A DNA stretch of 64,000 nt from Bog-532 sp963742875. GTDB taxonomy: Bacteria > Actinomycetota > Actinomycetes > Streptosporangiales > Streptosporangiaceae. The position numbers and the translations under genes were made by a program. The stretch lies in contig CAVUNO010000012.1 in assembly GCA_963742875.1 (NCBI GenBank), positions 310,001 through 374,000 of the forward strand. The letters run 5' to 3'. This document shows, in pieces, positions 17,535-27,020 of this stretch (within the stretch, counting starts at the first letter, position 1; each line of letters begins with the position of its first letter). The notes below the pieces were generated by a model. The model worked only from the letters and a program-made list of their open reading frames with translations, was not told the origin of the DNA and made no database searches.

Positions 17535-19183
17535 GCGACCGATACCGGCCAATCATGCCGTCCCGCAATGGAGACGGTAACGCGCTGGGTGGGCTCGGAG
17601 CCTACGAGGACTCCGCGGTTGCCGAGGACCGGTCGGCAGATTTCGTGCCCAGCCTGGTAAGCCTGGGATTTCTCAAGGCAGCCTTGCGGCGCAGTGCACG
17701 GTTCTTGTGCCTCGCTGCCGTCGCCGGGTTGATCGCCGGCTTGGGAGCATATCTGGCGACCCCCCATCCCTACCATGCGTCGACAACGCTCCTATTGCCG
17801 CTCCCTCCCAATTCGGATACCAGTATGCAAGCGCTGAGTAACGAGATCATGGCGGACAATCTCGCCACTGTGCAGAGCCGGTCCGTGGCCGGGCTCGCGA
17901 TCCGCAATCTTGGGCTTCGGCAAAGCGCCGGCAGCTTTCTCTCGTCGTACTCAGCCACTTCCGTCAGCGACCGGGTGCTTTTCATTACTGTCAGCGCATC
18001 ATCGAGCGATCAGGCGGTGCTGCGGGCTAATGCCGTAGCCTCGGCATTCTTGCAGGTTCGGGCGGATGAACTGCTGAACGAACAGGAGCTGACGCGTGAG
18101 TCACTTGAGCAGCAGATCGGGCAGGTCGAGCAAGACATCAGCTCTCTCAACGGGCAGATCGGCCGACTGTCGGCTGAATCGGTCTCACCCGCACAGAAGT
18201 CTCAACTCAGCAGTCTGCAGGCCAAACGTTCCCAGGTGACCACCACGCTGACCGCCCTTAAGCAAGAGCTTGTCAGCGAACAAACAAACACCCAGCCCGC
18301 CATTGCGGCGGACGCGGGGGGCGCCGTGGTGCTGGACGATGCCACCCCGTTGCCACACTCGTGGCTGAAGCCCCTGCTTCTTTACGCGCTGATCGGACTT
18401 GTCGCGGGCGTCGTGCTGGGTGTAGGTGTCGTCCTGATCCGGGCGCTCGTGTCCAACCGGCTACGTCAGCGTGACGACGTTGCGCAAGCGCTCGGCGCCC
18501 CCGTGAAGCTCAGCGTGGCCCGCGTGCGGCCGAGCCGGCGGGCCGCCGCCGGTGACCCTAACATCCAGCGGATGGCCGCGTACCTGGACCGAGCCGTGCC
18601 GGCAGACTCCGGCCACGTCGCCGCCCTGGCGGTCGTTCCCGTCGACGACCCGCGGGCTGCGGCACTTTCCCTGGTGTCACTGGCCCTGTCCCGAGCGCAG
18701 CAGGGCGAACAGGTTGTCCTAGCCGACCTCGTCACCGGCGCGCCCGCGGCGAGGCTACTGGGCTTCCACGAACGCGGGGTCAGCATGGTGAGCGGGCACA
18801 ACAACCGCCTTATTCTGGCGGTTCCCGAAGGGGATGACGTGCTACCGCCCACCGGACCGCTCGGCCGTACGCAGGTGCAGGGCTCTCCCTTCACTGACGC
18901 GGTGACCGCTGCCTCCGCCCAGGCGAACCTTTTGCTCACCCTGGCCACCCTCGATGTCTCCCTCGGCGGTGACCACCTTTCGACGTGGGCGACCGATGCC
19001 GTCGCGGTCATCACCGCGGGCCGTTCGTCGTGGACGACGATAAGCGCTGTGGGCGAGATGATACGGCTGTCCGGGACGCGCCTCGTCTCCGCGGTACTCA
19101 TCGGAGCGGACCACAGCGACGAGAGCCTCGGCGTGACATACACGCCCGACAGCCATGAAGTGGACCTGGCCGGAGATTTGTAA
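17531..19183 (+). CDS. Wzz-type polysaccharide chain-length determinant
   Basis: 550 residues. The TTG start overlaps the preceding stop, which implies translational coupling. Helix 1 is about residues 58-77 (LCLAAVAGLIAGLGAYLA), followed by an extracytoplasmic domain with a long coiled coil at about 185-245 (ESLEQQIGQVEQDISSLNG) and helix 2 at about 280-300. The C-terminal 230 residues resemble a BY-kinase domain (ALSRAQQGEQVVLADLVTG), but I see no Walker A GxxxxGKS/T, so it probably cannot phosphorylate. It would set EPS chain length with its partner. No tyrosine-rich tail is visible. Confidence 0.8.
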   Translation: MSDRYRPIMPSRNGDGNALGGLGAYEDSAVAEDRSADFVPSLVSLGFLKAALRRSARFLCLAAVAGLIAGLGAYLATPHPYHASTTLLLPLPPNSDTSMQALSNEIMADNLATVQSRSVAGLAIRNLGLRQSAGSFLSSYSATSVSDRVLFITVSASSSDQAVLRANAVASAFLQVRADELLNEQELTRESLEQQIGQVEQDISSLNGQIGRLSAESVSPAQKSQLSSLQAKRSQVTTTLTALKQELVSEQTNTQPAIAADAGGAVVLDDATPLPHSWLKPLLLYALIGLVAGVVLGVGVVLIRALVSNRLRQRDDVAQALGAPVKLSVARVRPSRRAAAGDPNIQRMAAYLDRAVPADSGHVAALAVVPVDDPRAAALSLVSLALSRAQQGEQVVLADLVTGAPAARLLGFHERGVSMVSGHNNRLILAVPEGDDVLPPTGPLGRTQVQGSPFTDAVTAASAQANLLLTLATLDVSLGGDHLSTWATDAVAVITAGRSSWTTISAVGEMIRLSGTRLVSAVLIGADHSDESLGVTYTPDSHEVDLAGDL

Positions 19184-19308
19184 AGGCTGCACATGTGCAT
19201 ATAAACATAACTGTATCTGTTATTAGCCCGATACTCGCCGTGGAACACCTTTTCATCTGTTCCGCACGCCGCGGCGAAGGGGACCCGTGACACGGGCCAC
19301 AGCGCATC

Positions 19309-19600
19309 GTGCCGGCAAGATTCGGAAGTACCCAAGAGCGAATCCCGCCGAGCTGGGGGCAGGCGGGCCGACGTCTTGGCTGGGGTCTCGCGGACCAGGC
19401 GATGTCCAACGTGAGCAACTTCGCTGCGAGTATTTATGTGGCCCGCACGCTGGGGGCCACGCAGTTCGGTGCCTTCAGCCTTGCGTACGTGACCTACTCG
19501 GTCTTGCTTAACGCGTCCCGCGGCCTTGCCACCGACCCGCTGATGGTCAGGTTCAGCGGTAGGAACCTTCCGACCTGGCGGCGTGCCGCCGCGAACTGCT
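19309..19600 (+). pseudogene. Flippase (Wzx-like) N-terminal fragment
   Basis: From RLGWGLADQAMSN through ASIYVARTLGATQFGAFSLAY to RGLATDPLMVRFSGRN it matches the intact flippase at 28,258-29,721 nearly residue for residue. Similarity ends after TWRRAAA (about 19,590), leaving two or three of the usual 12-14 helices. Confidence 0.8.
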
Positions 19601-19816
19601 CGCGGGCCGCCTCGGCCCCCGCCACGCCGGTTTCCAGCAGGTCGAGGTCAGCGGCCGCGTTGACCTGCGCAGCGTGCTCAGCGTCCCCGGCGCGACGACC
19701 ACCAGCCATGACATAAAGATGCATGGCCATCTACGCTGCTCATCCCTAACCCTAAACTATTAATGTCAGGACATCGGGGGGTGACACGCCCGTTGTCGGC
19801 CGCATGATCATCACGC

Positions 19817-20000
19817 TCACCGGTTCGGCCCGGCGGCCCGTGACCGCGCGATCCACGACGCGACGGTCAGCACCGTGCTGGCATCCCACCCCGCCAGCCA
19901 GCCCAGGATCCGCAGATCCCAGGATCCGCAGATCCCAGGCGCCCAGCTCGATCTCGGCCAGCACGCCGGCCAGGATCTCCGCCTGCACGGCCTCCGGCAC
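19817..20000 (-). pseudogene. Small conserved protein broken by a 16-bp duplication
   Basis: The frame beginning MPEAVQAEILAGVLAEIELG runs to AWDLRILG, and a second frame continues WLAGWDASTVLTVASWI to a stop. Removing one copy of the 16-bp direct repeat at 19,905-19,936 joins them into a smooth sequence. I do not recognise the family with certainty; such short Trp-rich proteins occur near actinobacterial mobile DNA. Confidence 0.5.
19905..19936. repeat. 16-bp tandem duplication
   Basis: AGGATCCGCAGATCCC occurs twice in a row (19905-19920, 19921-19936). Because 16 is not a multiple of three it shifts the frame of the small gene that contains it. Confidence 0.85.
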
Positions 20001-20062
20001 GAACCTCGCATGGACTGCAAACTGTCACCAACCAGCGGTCTGGTTGTGAAGGCCGCCCCGGA

Positions 20063-20154
20063 TGTATCAGGACCGGCCCGTCGCCGATCCTCTGAGTTGT
20101 ATGGTCGCCTGGCCGCCCCGGTCCAATCTCGTCTCCAAAATCTGAGGGGTGGGA
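20063..20154 (+). promoter_or_regulatory. EPS motif copy and epimerase-type leader upstream of GT2
   Basis: The motif TGTATCAGGACCGGCC is at 20063-20078. It and the next about 75 bp align with the leader of the epimerase remnant (11,153-11,246, minus strand). At 20,155 an ATGAGGGTTCC resembles the epimerase start but leads nowhere. The functional glycosyltransferase begins 230 bp further on. No gene is visible in 20,155-20,385. Confidence 0.55.
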
Positions 20155-20385
20155 ATGAGGGTTCCGCGTGAGACCGGCGGGCAGCTCCCGATGCCGGGCT
20201 TCGAAGAGCGCCCCCGCACGTGGACGAGCGCAGCCGTGTGGTGGCTGTGGCACCTCCGGTCGGCGTGCGGCCCCTTGTGGGCGGACCTGCGCGAGCATCG
20301 GCGTACCTGAATCCCCGGTCCGACTACGAGGTGTGATGGTGCGGCTACAGCCTGAAATCAGGGGACAGGGACGTGAGATTAGGGG

Positions 20386-21354
20386 ATGAATAAAATGAAC
20401 GCGGTGCCCCGGCTGAGCATTGGGCTTCCGGTCTACAACGGCGAGAACTACCTCGCCGAGTCGCTCGACGCCCTGCTCGGTCAGAGTTACGAGGATTTCG
20501 AGCTGATCATTTCGGATAACGCCTCGACCGACGGCACCGCCGACATCTGCCGTCGTTACGGGAAGCTGGACTCCCGGATCCGCTATATCCGCCAGCCGCG
20601 CAATGTCGGCCTCGCTCCCAACCACAACGTCGTCCTCGCGCAAGCCAGGGGCGAGCTGTTCAAGTGGGCTTCCTACGACGACCTCTACGCCCGGGACCTG
20701 CTGAAGTGCTGTATCGAAGCGCTCGACGAGTACCCGCGGGTCGTGCTGGCCCACTCCTGGACGGCCATGATCGATAGCTCGGGAGCCGTCACGAAGGCGG
20801 ACGCGTACTCGCTGGCCACGGCCTCCATGCGGGCGCCGGAGCGGTTTCGGAGCATGCTGTTCGACACCGGGAGCGATGACAGCGAGGGTGTCATCCGGGT
20901 CAAGGTTCTCCGCCAGGTCTCGCCCTACAACAGTTACCAGCGCTCGGATCGGACCCTGACCGCCGAAATCGGCTTGCACGGCCCGTTCTACACGATCCCG
21001 GATTGGCTGTATTTCCGGCGCGACCACCCCGAGGCGGCAGTGCGGGCGTATCCGAAGGTGCAAACCTGGTGCGCGAACCTGGACCCGCGCCGGGCGGCCC
21101 GACTGCGCAACCCGGCTGTTCGCCTGTATGCGGAATACATCTGGGCCTACGTCGCGGCGATCCGGCGCGCGCCGCTGTCGCCCGCGGACCGGCATGAGTG
21201 CTACCGCCACTTGGCGGGGTATGTGGCTAATCGCGCCGTCTCGGTGGCTGGCCGCTCTCTTCTGGGGCACGGCCGCCCGCCCGCGGAGCAGGCTTCAGCT
21301 CCGCAAACTGCTATCTCGGTAGATACGCTCGTGGCCGGCCGGGGATCTTCGTGA
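20386..21354 (+). CDS. Family 2 glycosyltransferase
   Basis: 322 residues. The GT-A fold is clear: LSIGLPVYNGENYLAESL at the nucleotide-binding start, IISDNASTDGTADI, and a DxD-like SYDDLYARDLL around residue 103. It transfers a sugar from a nucleotide donor to a growing lipid-linked EPS unit at the inner membrane face. The ATG at 20,395 has better spacing from TTAGGGG than ATG 20,386, so the protein may start at MNAVPRLS. Around residue 165 (DTGSDDSEGVIRVKVLR) the usual acidic catalytic segment looks shortened, which may reduce activity. It overlaps the next gene by four bases. Confidence 0.85.
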   Translation: MNKMNAVPRLSIGLPVYNGENYLAESLDALLGQSYEDFELIISDNASTDGTADICRRYGKLDSRIRYIRQPRNVGLAPNHNVVLAQARGELFKWASYDDLYARDLLKCCIEALDEYPRVVLAHSWTAMIDSSGAVTKADAYSLATASMRAPERFRSMLFDTGSDDSEGVIRVKVLRQVSPYNSYQRSDRTLTAEIGLHGPFYTIPDWLYFRRDHPEAAVRAYPKVQTWCANLDPRRAARLRNPAVRLYAEYIWAYVAAIRRAPLSPADRHECYRHLAGYVANRAVSVAGRSLLGHGRPPAEQASAPQTAISVDTLVAGRGSS

Positions 21355-22646
21355 ACATAACGGGATTCACCGGCAGGCGTGAGCATCCCATGGTCGCTGC
21401 TCCCCGGGTCGGCCTGTTCGGCTGGCTCGGCTCGGGCAATATCGGCAACGACGCCTCGATGGAGTCCGTGCTCAGGTACCTCAGTGCTGATCATCCCGAC
21501 GCCATCCTGGACGCCATGTGTATGGGGCCGGAGAGGCTGAAAGGCAAGTACGGCATCGAGGCCATCCCTCTGCTCTGGTACCAGAAGTATGAGCAGCAGG
21601 CATCTGGCGTGACGGCGATCGCGCTGAAGGTGCTAGGGAAGGGGATCGACGCATTCAGGACAGCGTCCTGGATCCGTCGGCACGATGTGGTGATCGTGCC
21701 CGGCATGGGGATCCTTGAAACGAGCCTTGCGGGGCGGCTGTGGGGGTGGCCGTACCAAATGTTCTTGCTCTGCGCATCCGGGAGAATCTTCGGGACGAAG
21801 GTTGCGCTGGTCAGCGTGGGGGCAAACATCACAAATCAGTGGCTGACGCGATGGCTATTCAAGTCTGCCGCCCGGCTGGCCTTCTACCGGTCCTATCGCG
21901 ACATCGGATCGCGTGACGCGATACGGCAACGAGGTCTCGACACCGCGCAGGATCACATTTATCCCGACCTTGTGTTCGGCATTCCCACGCCGCCCTACGA
22001 CCCCGGTGACGCGCAGACCGTCGGCGTAGGTGTGATGGCGTACTACGGCACCAACGACGATCGCAGGCAGGCTGGCGAAATCTATGCCTGTTACGTCGAG
22101 AAGATGAAATTCTTCGTCCGGTGGCTGGTCGATAACGGTCGCAGGATCCGACTGCTCGTGGGGGACACGTCCGACTATAGTGTGGTGCAGGAAATCCTGA
22201 CCGACCTGCGGGCGCACCGGCCCAATCTCGAGGAATCGTGGGTCGTCGCGGAACCCGTGTCTTCGTTTGCGGAATTGACGCAGGCAATGGCGCCCGTCGG
22301 CACCGTCGTCGCTACTCGTTATCACAACGTGATGTGTGCGCTCAAGCTCTCCAAGCCGACCCTGTCGATCGGCTACGCCGTAAAGAACGACGTCCTGATG
22401 GCGGATATGGGGCTGTCGGAGTTCTGCCAGTCCGTCCGCTCGCTTGACGTCGGCCGGTTGATCGAGCAGTTCACGGAGCTGGAGAGCTGTTCAGCGCAGC
22501 TGCGGCGAACGATGCGGGAGCGTAACATGGCGAATGCGCGGCTTCTCGACGACCAGTTCGCCACGTTGTCCGCCGTGCTCTTTCCGGCACAGGAACAGGC
22601 TGGTGCCGCGGCCGATCAGCCGCAAGCACGCAGGGGTGCCCGTTGA
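21351..22646 (+). CDS. Polysaccharide pyruvyltransferase family protein
   Basis: 431 residues with a GTG start overlapping the preceding TGA, so it is translated with the GT2. Family features are FGWLGSGNIGNDASMESVL near the N-terminus, VIVPGMGILE in the centre and the VATRYHNVMCALKLSKPTLSIGY segment with conserved Arg, His and Lys near the C-terminus. Known members add pyruvate ketals from phosphoenolpyruvate to sugars of EPS or cell-wall polymers. An acidic pyruvylated polysaccharide is therefore likely. Complete length. Confidence 0.88.
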   Translation: MNITGFTGRREHPMVAAPRVGLFGWLGSGNIGNDASMESVLRYLSADHPDAILDAMCMGPERLKGKYGIEAIPLLWYQKYEQQASGVTAIALKVLGKGIDAFRTASWIRRHDVVIVPGMGILETSLAGRLWGWPYQMFLLCASGRIFGTKVALVSVGANITNQWLTRWLFKSAARLAFYRSYRDIGSRDAIRQRGLDTAQDHIYPDLVFGIPTPPYDPGDAQTVGVGVMAYYGTNDDRRQAGEIYACYVEKMKFFVRWLVDNGRRIRLLVGDTSDYSVVQEILTDLRAHRPNLEESWVVAEPVSSFAELTQAMAPVGTVVATRYHNVMCALKLSKPTLSIGYAVKNDVLMADMGLSEFCQSVRSLDVGRLIEQFTELESCSAQLRRTMRERNMANARLLDDQFATLSAVLFPAQEQAGAAADQPQARRGAR

Positions 22647-23099
22647 AGGCGCGATGTGGTTTCCAGCGATTGTCGGCCCATTCCTGGCTCTTCGAAGTTA
22701 ATCGGGATGGCGTAGCGGCCTGCTGACGGATCCTGGCGACTGGGCAGGACTGGCGTGTCGCTGCATAAGAGTGCCAGCGGCTTTCAAGATAATGGTTCTT
22801 TCCACGGAAACATGATCATCAGGAAGCCACGGGCACGTGCGGGGCGTACGATCACGGGTGTCATTCCCGCGGGTGTCATCCCGGAGTCGTGAGGGATCCT
22901 GAGTGCTTACCTCTGGCGGGGCTAGGGATCCAGAATGACGGCGTCAGGATCGAGGACCATTTGGACTGGTGGCACCAGGCATGGGTGATCACTGCCCCCA
23001 TCAGATCCACCCGACCGGTGATGGGCGCGCCCGAGTAGGGAGAGCTGTCATGCTGACACCTGCGGCCAGGCAGGTGGAAGAACACGCTAAGGCGCCTTA
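22647..23099. other. Intergenic stretch without a supportable gene
   Basis: I see no credible ORF, RNA gene or transposon end. A TCATTCCCGCGGGTGTCATCCC stretch (about 22,860-22,880) contains a short direct repeat (GCGGGTGTCAT with a similar copy just before it). The end of the stretch carries the likely leader of the YdcF-like gene. Confidence 0.5.
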
Positions 23100-23689
23100 A
23101 TGCTGACCGATGAGGTACCTGACCGGCCCGAGATGGCGCAAGCCAGCCGGCGAGCGGTCCGTCGCAGGCACCGGCGCAGACTGGCGGCGGCGCTGATGAT
23201 CCTGGTCGCCGGAGTGTGCGCGGCATCGGGCCGTCTTTTCATCTGGCCGGCTAGGGCATGCCAGTGCGCGTGGACGCCATCGTCGTGCTGGGCGGTCCAG
23301 GGGATCGGCTGGGTAAGGGCCTGGAGCTGGCACATCAGGGCCGGGCGCCCGTCCTCGTCGTCTCGGAGGGCCTGCCGCAGACGATTCCCGCCAGCTTGTG
23401 CGAGCCGCAGGGCCAGGCCCTGAAGGTGATCTGCTTCCAGCCTGAGCCGGGCACGACGCAGGGGGAGGCCGAGTTTATCGGCCATCTCGCCAGGCAGTAC
23501 CGCTGGCGGTCTGTGGTGCTGGTGACCACGCCCGACCAGGACACCCGCGCGCGCCTCAGGTTCGGGCGCTGTTTCACCGGCCCCGTCTATGTGGTCACCA
23601 CCCCGCTGTCCGCATCCCAATGGCCTTATGCGATCGCCTATCAATGGGCGGCAACCTTCAAGGCGCTAGTCCTGCAGCGAAGCTGCTGA
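23100..23689 (+). pseudogene. YdcF-like (DUF218) membrane protein, frameshifted
   Basis: The first frame (from ATG 23100) has a basic N-terminus and one transmembrane helix (AAALMILVAGVCAASG) ending RLFIWPA. One missing base near 23,254 shifts the frame, and the second continues with VDAIVVLGG and GEAEFIGHLARQYRWRSVVLVTT to LQRSC. The paralogue at 37,444-38,100 is intact across the same point, which shows where the base was lost. YdcF-like proteins are thought to act on envelope glycans; the exact reaction is unknown. Confidence 0.7.
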
Positions 23690-23889
23690 CCGGCAGGCAT
23701 GATCATCCCTGCGTCGGCGCCCGTGGCTTCTGCCCGTGTACCATCGACGGCGGATCCTTCCAAAACTTGCTCCCCGCCGCGTTCAGGTGCCAAGTGCGAT
23801 CCGGGGCGACTTCTTTCCAACCCAAATTATGGTAGTACCTTCTTGCAGTCGATCCATCACTTTACGCTAAGAATCTCTCCGCTTGTGCG

Positions 23890-23929
23890 GAGATCACAGC
23901 CTTTGACGGTGTTCGTGGTATCAGGGCCA
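23890..23929 (+). promoter_or_regulatory. EPS motif copy with upstream box, before a dehydrogenase stub
   Basis: GAGATCACAGC (23890-23900), a 17-bp spacer, then GTATCAGGGCCA (23918-23929), 70 bp before ATG 24000. It closely matches 11,342-11,380 on both sides, down to the GAGGTGACGCG ribosome binding site. Confidence 0.55.
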
Positions 23930-23999
23930 CCCGCTCTGCGCTCATATGCACACGGGGCTGACGGCCCCTGCGCGAGCGAACCAGGTGAGGTGACGCGAT

Positions 24000-24150
24000 G
24001 AACGTTGCGGTGGCCGGTCTTGGCGACGTCGGCACGGTGACGGCAGCCCGCGTGACATCCAATGGCCATCGTGACATCTAATGGCCATGACGTCTGGGGA
24101 GTCGACGTTGACGACACTGCCAAGGTCGATGAGAGATCTGGGCCTTGGCC
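24000..24150 (+). pseudogene. GDP-mannose dehydrogenase 5' stub
   Basis: MNVAVAGLGDVGTVTAARV closely matches the start of the 11,454 gene, including its upstream region. A small internal duplication (GACATCCAATGGCCATCGT then GACATCTAATGGCCATGAC) and a stop end it within about 30 codons. It is a second copy of the same locus, reduced to its 5' end. Confidence 0.75.
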
Positions 24151-24234
24151 AGGTGGCAGCGCCGGGTCTCGCTGAGGGGTCGGCTGGTGTTCCCGATCCC
24201 CGCGCTTGAGGTCATCTGACATGGGGTGTGAATC

Positions 24235-25104
24235 GTGAAGGTCGTCCTGTTCTGCGGTGGCCTCGGGACGCGGATGCGTGATGGCGTCGCCAGCGCTCCC
24301 AAGCCGATGGCGATGATCGGGGAGCGCCCGCTGCTGTGGCACGTCATGCGCTACTACGCCCATTTCGGGCACACCGATTTCGTGCTCTGCCTCGGTTACG
24401 GCGCCTCGGCGGTCAAGGATTTCTTCCTGACCTACGACGAGACGAGGTCGAACGACTTCGTCTTGGAAAACGGCGCCCGCGAGGTGAAGCTGTTCAGCAC
24501 CGACATCTCCGACTGGCGGGTCACCTTCGTCGACACCGGCCTGAACTCCCCGATCGGCGAGCGGCTGCGCCGGGTCCGCCGCTTCGTCGAGGACGAGCCG
24601 ATGTTCCTGGCCAACTATGCGGACGTCCTCACCAATGCGCCGCTGCCCGACATGATCGGGCGGTTCGGCGCCAGCGGCGCGGTGGCCGGCCTGCTCGCGG
24701 TACCGCCGCAGTCGTCGCACCACGTGGTGGATATCGGCGAGAACGGGCTTATCACCCAGGTGACTCCCATGCAGGACCTGCGCCAGTGGGAGAACGGCGG
24801 CTACTTCGTGTTCCGGCCACAGATCTTCGATGACCTCAACGAAGGCGAAAATCTCGTCGAGCACGCGCTGGCGCGGCTGGTCCCCCAAGGAGGCGTCCTC
24901 GCCTACCCGTACAAAGGGTACTGGTCGCCCGCCGACACGGTGAAGGAACGCGCGCAGCTGGAGGAGATGTACCACCGGGGGAACTGCCCCTGGATGGTCT
25001 GGGACGAGGAACGGTCGGGCCTGACCACGACGGCCGGCGGCGCCTTGCCCGAGCCCGGCGGCGACAAGAGCTCCCCGCCGCTGCCCATGTCGGCGACGCG
25101 GTGA
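24235..25104 (+). CDS. rfbF: Glucose-1-phosphate cytidylyltransferase (RfbF-like)
   Basis: 289 residues with a GTG start behind GGGGTGTG. The nucleotidyltransferase signature is at the N-terminus (VVLFCGGLGTRMRDG, then PKPMAMIGERPLLWHVMRYY). FVLCLGYGASAVKDFF, SDWRVTFVDTGL and FLANYADVLT follow the RfbF family in order, and KGYWSPADTVKERAQLEEMY is its usual end. It makes CDP-glucose, the entry to CDP-deoxysugars. Class III aminotransferase and methyltransferase genes follow, as expected for a modified deoxyaminosugar pathway. A second, broken copy is at 31,997-32,828. Confidence 0.85.
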   Translation: MKVVLFCGGLGTRMRDGVASAPKPMAMIGERPLLWHVMRYYAHFGHTDFVLCLGYGASAVKDFFLTYDETRSNDFVLENGAREVKLFSTDISDWRVTFVDTGLNSPIGERLRRVRRFVEDEPMFLANYADVLTNAPLPDMIGRFGASGAVAGLLAVPPQSSHHVVDIGENGLITQVTPMQDLRQWENGGYFVFRPQIFDDLNEGENLVEHALARLVPQGGVLAYPYKGYWSPADTVKERAQLEEMYHRGNCPWMVWDEERSGLTTTAGGALPEPGGDKSSPPLPMSATR

Positions 25105-25165
25105 TCCGCATGCTGCCATTGCACCTGAACAAGACGCGCTCGCCCGGCTGGCAGATGAAGGGAAG

Positions 25166-26521
25166 ATGATGGCGTTTTCCGACACGGGGAAGCTGATGGC
25201 CTCTCCCGAGACGAAGAGCTTCGCCGCGTCCAACTCCCACCTGTCGGCCGTTCACTCCCTAATTCCCGGCGGCGCGCACACTTACGCGAAGGGGGACGAC
25301 CAGTACCCCGCTGGCATGGCACCAGTGATTGAGCGCGGAGCTGGATGCCGCGTGTGGGACCTCGACGGCAACGAGTACGTCGAGTTCAGCAACGGCCTGC
25401 GCTCGACCACACTCGGCCATGGATTCGAGCCAGTGGTGCACGCCGCGCGCAGCCGGTTGGCTGACGGCATGAGTTTCGTCCGCCCTCACCGGATCGAGCG
25501 CGAAGCCGCAGAGCGCATAATCGACCTCATTCCGAGCGCAGAAATGGTCAAGTTTGGTCTCAACGGCTCCGACGCCACTACGGCCGCCGTTCGTCTGGCG
25601 CGAGCGTACACCAACCGTGAAATGGTCGCCGTCTGCCGGCAGCAGCCGTTCTTCGCCACCGACGACTGGTTCATCGTCACCACTCCTATGTCGGCAGGGA
25701 TCCCGGCGGCCGCCGAACGCCTCACCGTGCAGTTCTCCTACAACGACCTGCCGAGCCTGGCCCAGCTCTTCGACGCCTTCCCCGGCCAGATCGCCGCGGT
25801 GGTGCTGGAAGCCGAAACGGTCGAGCCACCTGCCCCGGGTTTCTTCGCCGGCCTGCGTCGACTCTGCGACAGACACGGGGCGCTGCTTATCCTCGACGAG
25901 ATCATCACCGGATTCCGGTGGCATGAGCGGGGAGCCCAGTTCGTGTACCAAATCGAGCCAGACCTGTGTACGTTTGGCAAGGGCATGGCGAACGGATTCC
26001 CGCTGTCAGCGCTGGCCGGCCGCCATGACGTTATGCGCTTGGGCGGCTACGTCGATGACGTCGACCGCGTCTTCCTCCTGTCGCAGACGTACGCCGCGCA
26101 GCCGTGGGCGCTGGCTGCCATGCTGGCCGTCATCGACACCTATCAGCGCGAACAGATCGCCGAGCAGTTGCACCGGATCGGTGGCGATCTGCGTCGCGGC
26201 ATCGAGGAGGTAGTGGCCGACGCCGGGCTGAGTTCGCACTTCCAGCTGCGAGGGCGTGACTGCAACCTGGTTTATGTGGCACGAGACGATCAGGGGGAGC
26301 CCAGCCAGGCGTTTCGCACCCTGGTGCTGCAGGAGCTCGTGGGACGGGCGATCCTTGCCCCGTCGTTCGTGGTGTGCGCTGCCCATGACCCGGCCGCGAT
26401 CCGCCATACCGTCGATGCGATGGCGGAGTTGATGCCGATATACCGGCGCGCTCTTGAGGACGGCATCGCGAAGGTGCTCCATGGCAGACCGGTCAGGCCG
26501 ACCATCAGGCGGCGCGGATGA
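25166..26521 (+). CDS. Class III PLP-dependent aminotransferase (glutamate-1-semialdehyde aminomutase-like)
   Basis: 451 residues. The ATG follows GAAGGGAAG. A PLP-binding fold of class III: GRxVWDLDGNEYVEF-like strand, KFGLNGSDATTAAVRLARAYT, the Asp of LLILDEIITGFRW, and the Schiff-base Lys in CTFGKGMANGFPLSAL. Related proteins in EPS and sugar clusters aminate keto-sugars or act on small side chains, while HemL makes 5-aminolevulinate. Position between the cytidylyltransferase and methyltransferase genes favours a role in decorating an EPS sugar. The length is normal. Confidence 0.82.
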   Translation: MMAFSDTGKLMASPETKSFAASNSHLSAVHSLIPGGAHTYAKGDDQYPAGMAPVIERGAGCRVWDLDGNEYVEFSNGLRSTTLGHGFEPVVHAARSRLADGMSFVRPHRIEREAAERIIDLIPSAEMVKFGLNGSDATTAAVRLARAYTNREMVAVCRQQPFFATDDWFIVTTPMSAGIPAAAERLTVQFSYNDLPSLAQLFDAFPGQIAAVVLEAETVEPPAPGFFAGLRRLCDRHGALLILDEIITGFRWHERGAQFVYQIEPDLCTFGKGMANGFPLSALAGRHDVMRLGGYVDDVDRVFLLSQTYAAQPWALAAMLAVIDTYQREQIAEQLHRIGGDLRRGIEEVVADAGLSSHFQLRGRDCNLVYVARDDQGEPSQAFRTLVLQELVGRAILAPSFVVCAAHDPAAIRHTVDAMAELMPIYRRALEDGIAKVLHGRPVRPTIRRRG

Positions 26522-26584
26522 GGACGTGCCCAATCTGGAGGCCGCCTCGGGTCGAGGTGGTGTTGACGAGGGCAGACCGCCGCG

Positions 26585-26905
26585 ATGCACGTGGCCAAGA
26601 TCCGCAGCGGCTACACGGACAAGGCGGGCCGCCGCCGCGAGTGTGAGTCCCGGTACCTGCGGCGCACCTACCGCGACGGCGGCAAGGTCCGCCACGAGAC
26701 TCTGGCGAATCGGGCCTACGGCGCTGATGCCTATACTCCCGCGGACGCCGCCCGCGCCCTGGCCTGGAATGGGCCCGCCGATCCCGGCGACTGGCAGGCG
26801 GTGCCCGGGCCTTCCGCGACGGGCGCACCCAGACCTGGTACGCCGGCGACCCGACCCTGGGCTGGTGGGGACCGGACGGGCCCCCGGGCGAAGCCCGTCT
26901 ACGGC
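26585..26905 (+). pseudogene. IS1634 fragment fused to IS701 fragment
   Basis: The first 47 codons (MHVAKIRSGYTDKAGRRRE, YLRRTYRDGGKVRHETLAN) are an IS1634 transposase start. At about 26,725 this switches to IS701-type sequence (YTPADAARALAWNGPADPG, then in another frame FRDGRTQTWYAGDPTLGWW). Both are short relics that record successive insertions. Confidence 0.65.
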
Positions 26906-26955
26906 CCGTCGGGGTTTTCACAGGAGCGTCTGTATCCCTCAACCCGGGGGACAGC

Positions 26956-26967
26956 GGTATCAGGGGG
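26956..26967 (+). promoter_or_regulatory. EPS motif copy upstream of methyltransferase
   Basis: GGTATCAGGGGG, 53 bp before ATG 27021. It differs from the consensus at the first base only; the leader is unrelated to the others. Confidence 0.45.
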
Positions 26968-27020
26968 GCCGAGGCGATGCTCTTATTAGGGAGGACCGTT
27001 CATCCAGATGGGAGCAGCCC

